A DNA stretch of 64,000 bases. It comes from Bacteriovoracaceae bacterium UBA3083 (GTDB lineage: Bacteria; Bdellovibrionota; Bacteriovoracia; Bacteriovoracales; Bacteriovoracaceae). The position numbers were made by a program, and so were the translations under genes. Below the pieces are notes generated by a model. It saw only the letters and a list, made by a program, of their open reading frames with translations, made no database searches and was not told the origin of the DNA. This document shows positions 44,194 through 52,291 of this stretch, piece after piece; position 1 is the stretch's first letter; each line of letters begins with the position of its first letter. The DNA lies in assembly GCA_002366565.1 (NCBI GenBank), contig DFBJ01000012.1, forward strand, positions 620,001 through 684,000. Reading direction: 5' to 3'.

Positions 44194-45930
44194 ATGCAAA
44201 TAAACATACACCAAACACACCATACAATTGGTGATTTTGATAACATTTTTACATATCTAAAAAATTTAATTGAGAAAAGTGAAGATTCTAAAGACCTTTT
44301 CGTTTTTCCTGAGTTATTTCTGACTGGATACCCTCTTCAAGACTTATGTCTTCAAAGGTCTTTTATTGAGAGATATGAAGACCTTCTGGCAAAGATAGAC
44401 GCACTACGCAACCCAAAGATGCCAACAATGCTAATCGGTGGCCTTGAATATGAGATGGATGATCACGGAATACCTCTTAAAATAAGAAATGTGATCTATG
44501 AATTCAATTCGAGTGGACTCAAGCCTCTTTACACAAAGAAACTACTTCCAAATTATGATATTTTCGATGAGCAGAAGTACTTCTCAGCTGGTAATAAAAA
44601 TACAATTTATAACTTTGAAGGTCATACTTTTGGACTTCTTATATGTGAAGACATGTGGATGAGTAGTATGCACTCTACTGACCCAGTCAAAGAGTTATTT
44701 GAAGAAGTACAAGCTGAAGATATTCAACTTGATGGGGTTATTAACCTTTCGGCTTCGCCATTCTACCTTGGGAAAGACAAAACTCGCCTAATTAGGGCAT
44801 CTGAAATATCTCAACTATTTGGTTGTCCATTTATCTACACTAATAGAGTCGGAGGGGAAGATGAGATCTTATTTGATGGTTCAAGTTTTGTTGTAAATGG
44901 AGCTAAGCTCACACATAGAGCAAAATTCTATCAAAAAGATATTCTATCTTATCAATTAGAGAAATTCTCAGGTGAGATTGATCACAAGAAAGCCCTTAAC
45001 GACAAGGTAAACTCTTGGGAATCACTTTTTAAGGCAAACATAAGTAAGAATGAAGGTGGAGAATTTAGACTTCCAGAACTCACTGATGAAGACTGTGAAG
45101 AAATACTTCAATCTCTGCGCTTTGGGATTCAAGAGTATGCTAGAAAATCAGGTTTTAAGAACTTTGATGTTGCTCTCTCTGGAGGAATTGACTCTGCCCT
45201 AGTATTAGCAATTATGAAATTATCTCTAGAGGAAAATCAAAACCTAGAGGCTATCTTTATGCCAGGATTCTTCTCAGCGACAATGAGTTATGATCTCTCA
45301 TTTGAAATGTGTAAAAAGATTGGAGTTAAACTATCTACTTTTCCAATTAAGTTCGCCCATAGCTCCCTTAGAAATCAATACAACGACGTCTTTAAAGACC
45401 CAATGGAAGGTCTATGCGATGAAAATATTCAAAGTAGATTAAGAGGAGCTATCCTCTATGCGAGATCTAACCAAAGAAACTCAATGGTTCTAAACACTTC
45501 CAATAAGTCTGAGCTTAGCGTTGGGTACTCAACTCTTTATGGTGATAGCGTTGGGGCCATCAGTCCTCTCGGAGATCTATATAAAACAGAGGTGTTTGCT
45601 CTCTCTAGATATATTAATAAAAAGTACGGTGAAATAATACCGAATGGCATTATTGATAGACCCCCATCAGCTGAATTAAGAGAAGATCAAGAAGATTCAC
45701 AATCTCTACCAGAATATCCTGTTCTTGATACAATACTTGAAGGACTACTTTCCTACAGACTCAGTACTGGTGATCTCATAGAGATGGGGTTAAATAATGA
45801 AGAAGTGAGTAAAGTTTTCAAGCTATATTCACGAAGTGAATATAAGAGAAAACAATTCTGTCCAATTATAAAAATTAAGGCTAAAAGCTTTGGAACAGGA
45901 TACAGAATTCCAATTTGTAAAAAGAATTAA
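44194..45930 (+). CDS. nadE: Glutamine-dependent NAD+ synthetase
   Basis: A 578-residue two-domain enzyme. The N-terminal nitrilase-type glutaminase (about 1-250) has Glu40 in FPELFLTGYP, Lys in TKKLLPNYDIFDE near 115-116 and the nucleophile Cys151 in GLLICEDMW. The C-terminal NAD synthetase has the P-loop ALSGGIDSALVLAI and KSELSVGYSTLYGD. It amidates nicotinic acid adenine dinucleotide to NAD+ with glutamine as nitrogen donor. Upstream is TTAGGA. The histone-like gene follows after 15 bp. It is divergent from trmFO. Confidence 0.96.
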   Translation: MQINIHQTHHTIGDFDNIFTYLKNLIEKSEDSKDLFVFPELFLTGYPLQDLCLQRSFIERYEDLLAKIDALRNPKMPTMLIGGLEYEMDDHGIPLKIRNVIYEFNSSGLKPLYTKKLLPNYDIFDEQKYFSAGNKNTIYNFEGHTFGLLICEDMWMSSMHSTDPVKELFEEVQAEDIQLDGVINLSASPFYLGKDKTRLIRASEISQLFGCPFIYTNRVGGEDEILFDGSSFVVNGAKLTHRAKFYQKDILSYQLEKFSGEIDHKKALNDKVNSWESLFKANISKNEGGEFRLPELTDEDCEEILQSLRFGIQEYARKSGFKNFDVALSGGIDSALVLAIMKLSLEENQNLEAIFMPGFFSATMSYDLSFEMCKKIGVKLSTFPIKFAHSSLRNQYNDVFKDPMEGLCDENIQSRLRGAILYARSNQRNSMVLNTSNKSELSVGYSTLYGDSVGAISPLGDLYKTEVFALSRYINKKYGEIIPNGIIDRPPSAELREDQEDSQSLPEYPVLDTILEGLLSYRLSTGDLIEMGLNNEEVSKVFKLYSRSEYKRKQFCPIIKIKAKSFGTGYRIPICKKN

Positions 45931-45945
45931 CCTTAGGAGTAACAA

Positions 45946-46488
45946 ATGGATTTTAAAGTTCAAGATTTTATGAAGCAATTAAAGAATATCGGAAAAGATA
46001 TTGAAGACATTGTAAAAAACAACGAGCTAAAAGAAGTACAAAAGCAAGTTAAGTCTTTTGTGAAAAAAGCAGAAAAAGATGTAAAAAAACTAGTTGAAAA
46101 AGATGTCGATCTTCTTCTTACTAAATTTGAAGCTGAAAAGAAGAGAATTGAAAAAGTTGTAGATAAGACTGTTCAAGCAGAGGTAAAAAAAGCAAAGGCA
46201 TTTGTTGATGATCAAATGAAAGAACTTTCTAAACTTCAAAAACAAGTTGAGAAATATGTTTCTAAATCTGCACCAGCAAAAAAGAAAGCAACAAAGAAGA
46301 AAACAGCAGCTAAAAAAGCAGTGACAAAAAAGAAAGTTGCAAAGAAAGCTCCAGCGAAGAAGAAAGCTGCGACTAAGAAAGTTGTTTCGAAGAAAACGAC
46401 TAAAAAAGCTACGAAGAAAGCAACTCCAAAGAAAAAGCCAGTTGCAAAAAAGACCCAATCAAGTAAAGCACCTGCTAAAAAGAAGTAA
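45946..46488 (+). CDS. Lysine/alanine-rich histone H1-like protein
   Basis: A 180-residue protein with a strong ribosome binding site (TTAGGAGT). Residues 1-105 are amphipathic helix or coiled coil (VEKDVDLLLTKFEAEKKRIE). From about 106 to the end the composition is almost only Lys, Ala, Pro, Thr, Val and Ser, in repeats of the AAKKA/KKAPAKKK kind, as in histone H1 tails and in AlgP or Hc1-like proteins. It probably binds DNA or RNA non-specifically and compacts the nucleoid. In its reverse frames the Lys codons produce long fake ORFs. It ends at a strong terminator. Confidence 0.8.
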   Translation: MDFKVQDFMKQLKNIGKDIEDIVKNNELKEVQKQVKSFVKKAEKDVKKLVEKDVDLLLTKFEAEKKRIEKVVDKTVQAEVKKAKAFVDDQMKELSKLQKQVEKYVSKSAPAKKKATKKKTAAKKAVTKKKVAKKAPAKKKAATKKVVSKKTTKKATKKATPKKKPVAKKTQSSKAPAKKK

Positions 46489-46506
46489 TAAATTTCCAAT
46501 AGATAA

Positions 46507-46533
46507 AAGAGAGGAGAAATCCTCTCTTTTTTT
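46507..46533 (+). terminator. Intrinsic terminator after the histone-like gene
   Basis: AAGAGAGGA (46507-46515) pairs with TCCTCTCTT (46520-46528), a 9-bp stem with a GAAA tetraloop, followed by T to 46533. This is a textbook intrinsic terminator. The convergent response regulator gene ends just beyond at 46532. Confidence 0.9.
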
Positions 46534-46903
46534 ATCCTGCAGCTTTTATAGAGAAATTATCAATATATTCTAAAAAATCACTGCGCAAGATAGGCTTCTT
46601 AAGATAATCATTAAATGAAGATTTTTCTATTTTTTCAATCTCTGCTTGTGAAGTGTAAGCTGTGAGAGCACAAACAAATAAATCCTTCCCTTTCTCAGAT
46701 GCCCGAACATTTTCCAAAACTTCATAACCGTCTTTATGTGGCATTTGTATATCAAGAAAGAACATATCAAAGTCCTCTTCCTCAATTTTTGTCATTGCAT
46801 CTTCAACATCAGATACCATAACAAACTCATCCGAAGACTTCTTTGCATAGAGCTTTAGTAAATTTAAATTATCCACACTATCATCTAATAGTAATATGCG
46901 CAT
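46532..46903 (-). CDS. Single-domain response regulator
   Basis: A 123-residue stand-alone receiver. It has Asp7/Asp8 in LLLDDS, phosphoacceptor Asp51 in MFFLDIQMPHKDG, Thr in CALTAYTS and Lys in NDYLKKP near 102-103. No output domain follows. It is immediately downstream of the hybrid kinase gene (3 bp gap), so the two are likely co-transcribed, and it may be a direct phosphate acceptor of the kinase or of the Hpt protein at 48564. Such stand-alone receivers usually act by protein-protein contact, as CheY does. Confidence 0.93.
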   Translation of the reverse strand: MRILLLDDSVDNLNLLKLYAKKSSDEFVMVSDVEDAMTKIEEEDFDMFFLDIQMPHKDGYEVLENVRASEKGKDLFVCALTAYTSQAEIEKIEKSSFNDYLKKPILRSDFLEYIDNFSIKAAG

Positions 46904-46906
46904 AAT

Positions 46907-48373
46907 CTACCTTCCCCTCAGAAAGGACAGAATAAAAGTTGTTCCAATATCTTCCTGGCTCTCAACCTCAACTCTTCCTCTATGTTTCTCTACAATATCT
47001 TTCACAATGCTCAATCCAAGTCCTGTACTCTTCTGTCCTTCAAGGCCTAACCGACCAATCCCAGACATTCTTGAAAAAAGTTTTTCAATATCCTTCTCAG
47101 GAATTCCTATTCCGGAATCAGAAATACTACATTTGATGTAGTCTCCCTCTTCCCATACTCTTGTAACTATCTTACCACCACTTGGTGTAAACTTATGAGC
47201 ATTCGAGTATATATTTGAAAATACTCTTCTCAACATAGCTTCATTGCCAAGAATAATAGGCTTTTTAACATCTAAATGAAGCTCATATTCAAGCTTCTTC
47301 TTCGATATCCCTTTTATTTGTTTTAGAATATACTCAATCACTTTAATTAGTTCAATATCAGTTAAATCAATTTCTCCATTTAAATGAACTTCACTGCAAG
47401 TCAGAATATCGTCAACTAAAGAAAGTAAGTCCCTAGAGGCATTATTAATTATATCTAAGATCTCAACACCTTCTTCATCGAGATGGCTATCAGACTTTAA
47501 AACATCAGTATATCCAATGATTGAATTCAGAGGCGTTTTTAAATCGTGCGAGCAAACAGCTAAGAATTGATCTTTAACATTACTTAAATTCTTCAATTCT
47601 TCAATATACACGTTGAGTGATTTTGTATTCTGAGAACTTTCCAGCTGTAATTTCATTTTTGTATAGAGTTCTTCTTTAAGAAAAGGCTTAGATATATAAT
47701 CATTACCTCCACTACGATAAAACTCTAGGATTTCTTCTTTATCTAACGTTGAAGAAATAAATATAATAGGTAACTCTTTAAGCCCTAATTCATTTCGAAT
47801 CTTCTTAGTTAGCTCAGCACCATTCATTTTCGGCATAATGTAGTCGACAAGCAATAGATCTGCCGACTCTTCTTCAAGATACTTTAAGCATTTTTCTCCA
47901 GATTCAAACCATTTAACAACAGCTCCCATATTTTCAACATAAGAAGTAATGATACGCGCTGAAGTTGCATCGTCCTCAACTAAGACAAGCTTGGCACCTT
48001 TCCACAATAGGTCTGGCTCCAGTAGGTTTCTTGATATTTTTATTATTTTGGCTAAGTTTGTCCTATCAACGAAATCGCTTCCCCCATTAGAAATCGACTC
48101 TATTCGTTGGGAAATAATATTATTTTCCCCAAGAAACAAGATGGGAGTAGCCGAAAGGTTATAATCAATAACTCTCGAACTTCGAATAAATCTAGATATT
48201 GAAAAGCCTACTTCATCAGCAGGTAAAAGAAATAAGCTTGGACATTTCTTTTCAACAAAATCAGCCACTTCACTCTTATTTGAGCAAATAAAGACGTTGT
48301 ATCCATTACTTATAAAAGTCTCCTGGATACGATCTACTGAAAAATTTTGATGTTTTACTATTAATATATTCAT
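46907..48373 (-). CDS. Soluble REC-REC-histidine kinase
   Basis: A 488-residue protein with no membrane helix. Residues 1-120 look like a degenerate receiver (no phospho-Asp at the expected place; LFLLPADEV). Residues 128-245 are a functional-looking receiver (Asp177 in LLLVDYIMPKMNG, Lys229 in YISKPF). Residues 262-330 are HisKA with phospho-His276 in CSHDLKTPLNSIIG. Residues 375-488 are a HATPase with NIYSNAHKF, SDSGIGIP and STGLGLSIVK. The receiver-before-kinase order means input comes from another phosphodonor or from binding rather than a membrane sensor. It transcribes away from the Hpt gene. Confidence 0.92.
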   Translation of the reverse strand: MNILIVKHQNFSVDRIQETFISNGYNVFICSNKSEVADFVEKKCPSLFLLPADEVGFSISRFIRSSRVIDYNLSATPILFLGENNIISQRIESISNGGSDFVDRTNLAKIIKISRNLLEPDLLWKGAKLVLVEDDATSARIITSYVENMGAVVKWFESGEKCLKYLEEESADLLLVDYIMPKMNGAELTKKIRNELGLKELPIIFISSTLDKEEILEFYRSGGNDYISKPFLKEELYTKMKLQLESSQNTKSLNVYIEELKNLSNVKDQFLAVCSHDLKTPLNSIIGYTDVLKSDSHLDEEGVEILDIINNASRDLLSLVDDILTCSEVHLNGEIDLTDIELIKVIEYILKQIKGISKKKLEYELHLDVKKPIILGNEAMLRRVFSNIYSNAHKFTPSGGKIVTRVWEEGDYIKCSISDSGIGIPEKDIEKLFSRMSGIGRLGLEGQKSTGLGLSIVKDIVEKHRGRVEVESQEDIGTTFILSFLRGR

Positions 48374-48491
48374 AATTCTCTATTTATCGGAATATTCTAA
48401 TTAAACTAAATTGATTTTATCACATAAAATAAGATAAACATTTCTTAGTTAGTACATATTAAGGTAAAATTATGATTGGAATTAAGTACTC

Positions 48492-48519
48492 ATGGCAAAA
48501 TAATAAAGTGGTATATAAT
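48492..48519 (+). promoter_or_regulatory. Promoter of the Hpt/response regulator operon
   Basis: ATGGCA (4 of 6 consensus) at 48492-48497, a 16-bp spacer and a perfect TATAAT at 48514-48519, 44 bp before the GTG start of the Hpt gene. Confidence 0.5.
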
Positions 48520-48563
48520 AGAAATTATATTTAGCAATAAAACCAAAAATACAGGAGAGAAGT

Positions 48564-48872
48564 GTGGAATTAATTTGTGTTGAAATTGATGAAGAACTAG
48601 AAGATATAGTGCCTGGATTTTTAGAAAATAGAAGAAATGATATTGTTAAATTGCTTAGCTTCTTTGAAGAGCGCAACTACGACGAGTTGGAGAGAATTGG
48701 TCACAAAGTAAGCGGAAGCGCAGGAGGCTATGGTTTTCACGATCTTGGTAAAATTGCCAAATCAATAGAGATTAATGCTCCTAAGAATAATGATGATGAG
48801 CTTAGTAGATTAATTACAGAGTTCAAGGGTTATGTAGAAAATCTTGAAATTAGATATATCAAGGTGGACTAA
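48564..48872 (+). CDS. Histidine phosphotransfer (Hpt) protein
   Basis: A 102-residue Hpt domain. Phospho-His47 lies in RIGHKVSGSAGGYGF, the H-K-x-x-G-S-A motif of the family, with flanking helices of the four-helix bundle. The start is GTG with CAGGAG six bases upstream. It is the first gene of three in a row with the two response regulators 48873 and 49555. It should relay phosphate from the receiver of the hybrid kinase (46907-48373) to the response regulators nearby. Confidence 0.9.
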   Translation: MELICVEIDEELEDIVPGFLENRRNDIVKLLSFFEERNYDELERIGHKVSGSAGGYGFHDLGKIAKSIEINAPKNNDDELSRLITEFKGYVENLEIRYIKVD

Positions 48873-49553
48873 TTGAAAGAAACAAAGAAGTACATTCTAG
48901 TAATTGATGACGATCTAGATATTCTTATTTTCTGTGAAAAAATACTTTCTAACTTTGGTGCTATCGTACTTAAGGCAGTAAATATTGAAGATGCTCTCGT
49001 TAAAGTACTAGAATATGCGCCACATATTATTTTCCTCGACCTTGAGTTAGAAAATGAATCCGGCTTTAAGCTTTTAGACACCCTAAAAGAGAAAGGAATT
49101 TTAGATAAAATTGCCATAAATATTATCTCAAATGAACAATCTAAAGAATCAATAATGCTATCTAAAGAATACGGGGTTCAAAACTACTTAATAAAACCAC
49201 TTAGTAATAATACATTATTAAATGCCGTAAAGAAGTATTCAAGATCTGCAAGACTTCCCTCATTTGAGCCTGAAGGAAAGTATAAAGCTTCAAAGATCTT
49301 TGTGCCTGGTGAAATTATTAAGTTTAATGAAATCTCTTTAATATTTAGATCTAGAGTTAAATTTATGGCAAAAGAAAAGATAGAGATAGACAGTAAATTT
49401 TTAGATGAAATGAAAATAAAGAAAGGACATTTAAAAATCTATCAAAAATCAAGAGATATAAACCCAGGTATTTACGATACAGTAATGCAATTAATAGGAC
49501 TACCTGAATCAATGCTTCAATCTATTAGAAGAAGACAAAAAAGAAGGGTTTAG
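48873..49553 (+). CDS. Response regulator with unusual beta-rich C-terminal domain
   Basis: A 226-residue protein. Residues 5-125 are a receiver with Asp12-Asp14, phosphoacceptor Asp56 (IIFLDLELENES) and Lys108 (YLIKPL). Residues about 140-226 form a small beta-rich, basic domain ending in RRRQKRR. Parts resemble the C-terminal domain of the next gene (FNEISLIFRSRVKF, then KEKIEI against VVFKSSNF and NKIRM), so both carry the same output domain, probably PilZ-like. The start is TTG with AAGGTGG upstream, right after the Hpt stop. Confidence 0.85.
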   Translation: MKETKKYILVIDDDLDILIFCEKILSNFGAIVLKAVNIEDALVKVLEYAPHIIFLDLELENESGFKLLDTLKEKGILDKIAINIISNEQSKESIMLSKEYGVQNYLIKPLSNNTLLNAVKKYSRSARLPSFEPEGKYKASKIFVPGEIIKFNEISLIFRSRVKFMAKEKIEIDSKFLDEMKIKKGHLKIYQKSRDINPGIYDTVMQLIGLPESMLQSIRRRQKRRV

Positions 49554-49554
49554 T

Positions 49555-50256
49555 TTGGATAAGAAAAAAATACTAACCATTGATGATGATAATGATATCA
49601 ATATTTTCTTAAAGGATATCCTTTCTGCTGAGGAGTACTTTGTCAGAACTTCAAAAACAGCTTCTGAATTCTTCAAAGAATTTAATAAACATATACCTGA
49701 TCTTTGTGTCGTCGATTTAAACTTAGAATCTTCTAAAGGCGCAGGTTATGAAATACTAAAAGTAATTAGGAAGAAGTTCGGCAACCAAATAAAGATAGTT
49801 ATTGTTTCAAGAAGATCTCAAGAGGATGATATCCAAAAAGGTCTTGAACTAGGAGCAGATGATTACATTACAAAGCCTCTAGATAAGACGACAGTTCAAT
49901 GTAAAATCAATGCAGTCTTAGGTGATATGTACAAAGACTCTAGCTCACTTCCCTACTTTGCAGTCCCTTCGGCTTCCCGAGAATCATATATAGAACTAGA
50001 CTTAGAGGTTATGTCCTTAACAGAAGAAGAGGTTGTCTTTAAGTCATCTAACTTTATCTCAAAAGGAAATAAGATAAGAATGACAGGAGAGCTCTTTGAG
50101 AAAATCTCTCCCACTTCTAGCGTATTTGGAACAATCCAATCAACGAATAAAGATGAAGGTGAAGCAACTTATACAATTACAGTAAAATTTGATTTTGAAG
50201 ATTTAGAGCTTATGGCAAATATTAGAAAAGTACTCTTTGGAATTAAAGGTGTTTAA
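49555..50256 (+). CDS. Response regulator with PilZ-like C-terminal domain
   Basis: A 233-residue protein. Residues 4-120 are a receiver with Asp54 (CVVDLNLESS) and Lys107 (YITKPLD). The C-terminal domain (about 135-233) is beta-rich and homologous in layout to that of the gene before. It has alternating strands such as LEVMSLTEEEVVFKS and YTITVKFDFEDLE, as in PilZ or related barrels; clear c-di-GMP motifs (RxxxR, D/NxSxxG) are not visible. The start is TTG with AAGGG upstream. Its stop shares TTAA with the convergent receiver gene at 50253. Confidence 0.82.
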   Translation: MDKKKILTIDDDNDINIFLKDILSAEEYFVRTSKTASEFFKEFNKHIPDLCVVDLNLESSKGAGYEILKVIRKKFGNQIKIVIVSRRSQEDDIQKGLELGADDYITKPLDKTTVQCKINAVLGDMYKDSSSLPYFAVPSASRESYIELDLEVMSLTEEEVVFKSSNFISKGNKIRMTGELFEKISPTSSVFGTIQSTNKDEGEATYTITVKFDFEDLELMANIRKVLFGIKGV

Positions 50257-50624
50257 TCACTATTAGTCATTTTCTTAATAACTGATTCGAACGTCTCTCT
50301 ACTAAATGGCTTATTCATAAAGTATGTATTTCTTTGATCAATGTCATAGAATTCTTTTAAGTATAAATCATTTGAAGATATATATATTATTGGCACTTCA
50401 ATTTTAAGCATATCTCTAATCATATTACCGAGCTTAAAACCATTAATATGCTTTAAATTCACATCAATGACGAGGATATCAGGCTTGTTTTCAGAAACAA
50501 AGTCCATAGCTTCAAACTCATTTTCAAACGAGTGTCCATGTCCCAGGTCACAGTTTTCAATGAAGTTATTTAAGAGAGCAACCATTTCAGATGAGTCATC
50601 TATTACTATAAACTTTAAATTCAT
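50253..50624 (-). CDS. Single-domain response regulator
   Basis: A 123-residue stand-alone receiver with Asp9-Asp10, phosphoacceptor Asp54 (LVIDVNLKHING) and Lys105 (YFMNKPFSRE). It has no output domain. AGGAGG precedes its ATG by a good distance. It is downstream of the receiver-ankyrin gene (11-bp gap) and shares its stop sequence with the convergent regulator. It is likely to be a phosphate sink or an allosteric partner in the same phosphorelay. Confidence 0.92.
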   Translation of the reverse strand: MNLKFIVIDDSSEMVALLNNFIENCDLGHGHSFENEFEAMDFVSENKPDILVIDVNLKHINGFKLGNMIRDMLKIEVPIIYISSNDLYLKEFYDIDQRNTYFMNKPFSRETFESVIKKMTNSD

Positions 50625-50635
50625 CTATTCCCCTC

Positions 50636-52156
50636 CTACGCTTCTTTCAGAGCAGATAAGTAATGCTCAAGCTTATACTTTTTCAGGTAGTAATTTACGT
50701 TGAAACCGTTACTATCCCTTGTGTGAAGAGATATTCCCTTTGAAAGTAGATACTTAAATAATACTTCATTACGTTTGGCCACAGCAATCATTAAATAAGT
50801 TCTCCCCTTAACTCTCCGATTTAATGGGGCTCCGGCCTCAACTAGAAGCTTAACGATATTAAGCCGTTCTTTAAATATGGCAAAATATAGAGGCTCTCTC
50901 CCCTCATTATCTTTTACCGTCAATTTTGCCCCTTTCATCACCAAGAACTCCACTATCTCATAGAGATCTTTCACCACTGCAAAATGAAGTGCTGAGTAAC
51001 CACCACGACAAAGATAATTAATATTTTCACCAGCTTCTAGCGCGAGATTTACCTCATCTAAGTCCTCTAAAAAGACAGCTAACATTAACCTAGTATATCC
51101 GGCTTCACTCCGAGAAAGAGGACCTTGCTCTTTTACTACTTCAAGATCTCTAATATGTCTTAATCTTAAATTTTCTTTATCATCACTGCTAAGGCCTTTT
51201 CCAGAGATAATCATTAGCTCGTCACCAATGTTCTCTTCTAACTGAGTTTCAATAAGGCTTAAGCTATCATTTTCACCAGACTCACCCTCAATATGAATTA
51301 CTTCTTCAGTTAAATCTTCTCTTTCACCACCAATAATTGTATTTTCATCTTCTTCGTCTTTTTTACCACTAACTAATTTAGCATCATCACCTAGATCTTC
51401 TTTTGATCCCTTTACTGTTTGACTATCGTTTTGATCGTCCTTATCTCCAAATATATACTTAGAGTTATCTGTCACTGTATCTTTAGATCCCTTAACAACC
51501 TGTTTTGCTTCTTTGCTATCTTTCTCACCTGAAACAATTTCAGCTTCATCTGATAAATCATCTTTAGAGCCTTTAACTATTTGTTTTTCATCTTCTTTAT
51601 TTTTTTTTCCAGAAACAAGTGATGCCTCATCAGATAATTCGTCTTTAGTGCCACTGACCACCTGGGCACCTTCTTTATCTTCCTTAGCTCCATCAACACC
51701 TATGGATTCCTCTCCAATATCTTCACCTCTTCCCTTTACGACATGAACTTCGCTTTCTGGGTCAAATGCTGTTGGTTCAAATTCATACTCTTTGTACTTG
51801 TCTATAAGGCTTAAAATTTCATCTTTCGTAAAAGGCTTTGGAAGACAGTCTAATATATTAGTATTTTTTTTCAGAACCCTCCTACAGTAATCATCAGTTA
51901 AGTGAGAGCTCATTAGAAAGATGGGTCTTTGTCCACTCTTATCTAGAATTTGATGGCTGGTTTCATTATTTCCGATAATGATATCTAAGAAGATAAAAGA
52001 AATATCCTCATGCTCTAAATGGATAAGAGCAGACGCATTATCGAAAGCGAAATGTAGCCTGTAATTCAATCCTTTAAAGTGAATTTTTAACAGTGTGTGA
52101 ATGTCTAAGTCATCGTCTACTATAAGAATATGTTTCATACCTCTACTTCGGTTCAT
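50636..52156 (-). CDS. Response regulator with acidic 27-residue repeats and ankyrin repeats
   Basis: A 506-residue protein. Residues 7-125 are a receiver with Asp14-Asp16, phosphoacceptor Asp58 (FIFLDIIIGNN) and Lys107 (LPKPF). Residues 139-300 hold six tandem 27-residue units, each made of two half-units starting with a pattern such as VVKG or LVSG followed by a charged Lys-Asp/Glu-rich run; starts are at 139, 166, 193, 220, 247 and 274. Residues 352-500 hold about four or five ankyrin repeats (GYTRLMLAV, GYSALHFAV, GREPLYFAI, GRTYLMIAV). No membrane helix or DNA-binding domain is present. ATG 52156 or 52138 are both possible starts. Confidence 0.88.
   Translation of the reverse strand: MNRSRGMKHILIVDDDLDIHTLLKIHFKGLNYRLHFAFDNASALIHLEHEDISFIFLDIIIGNNETSHQILDKSGQRPIFLMSSHLTDDYCRRVLKKNTNILDCLPKPFTKDEILSLIDKYKEYEFEPTAFDPESEVHVVKGRGEDIGEESIGVDGAKEDKEGAQVVSGTKDELSDEASLVSGKKNKEDEKQIVKGSKDDLSDEAEIVSGEKDSKEAKQVVKGSKDTVTDNSKYIFGDKDDQNDSQTVKGSKEDLGDDAKLVSGKKDEEDENTIIGGEREDLTEEVIHIEGESGENDSLSLIETQLEENIGDELMIISGKGLSSDDKENLRLRHIRDLEVVKEQGPLSRSEAGYTRLMLAVFLEDLDEVNLALEAGENINYLCRGGYSALHFAVVKDLYEIVEFLVMKGAKLTVKDNEGREPLYFAIFKERLNIVKLLVEAGAPLNRRVKGRTYLMIAVAKRNEVLFKYLLSKGISLHTRDSNGFNVNYYLKKYKLEHYLSALKEA
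51257..51742 (-). repeat. Six 81-bp in-frame repeats coding for the acidic linker
   Basis: These bases encode residues 139-300 of the receiver-ankyrin protein. The unit has an exact 27-codon period with two hydrophobic-Gly points 13 to 14 residues apart. The copies differ in sequence, so the array is old rather than freshly amplified. Confidence 0.8.
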
Positions 52157-52204
52157 TTATAAAAATTCGTAAGTATTTATTTACTTCTTGAGTAAATCTA
52201 ATGG

Positions 52205-52232
52205 TTGAGAACTGGTACGCATTGCGTAATAT
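52205..52232 (+). promoter_or_regulatory. Candidate promoter with an embedded palindromic operator
   Basis: TTGAGA (5 of 6) at 52205-52210, a 16-bp spacer and TAATAT (4 of 6) at 52227-52232. A 13-base inverted repeat, TACGCATTGCGTA (52216-52228), lies between the two boxes where a repressor or activator could bind. It is upstream of the APC-USP gene. Confidence 0.45.
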
Positions 52233-52291
52233 GATTTTCTGACTTATTAGGTCTTTTATGTCAAAATAGAAGACTTAATTTGAGAGGTATT

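Noticed and set aside
46236..46499. Long minus-strand frames opposite the histone-like gene
   Set aside because: They mirror the repeated Lys codons on the other strand and give a Phe-only pattern; no ribosome binding site or sensible protein is seen.
48472..48534. Twenty-codon ORF before the Hpt gene with AAGG upstream
   Set aside because: It overlaps the best promoter for the operon, so it would not be in the message; no conserved feature.
51513..51746. Plus-strand frame opposite the 27-residue repeats
   Set aside because: It has the same 81-bp period as the real gene on the other strand, so it is a reflection of it.
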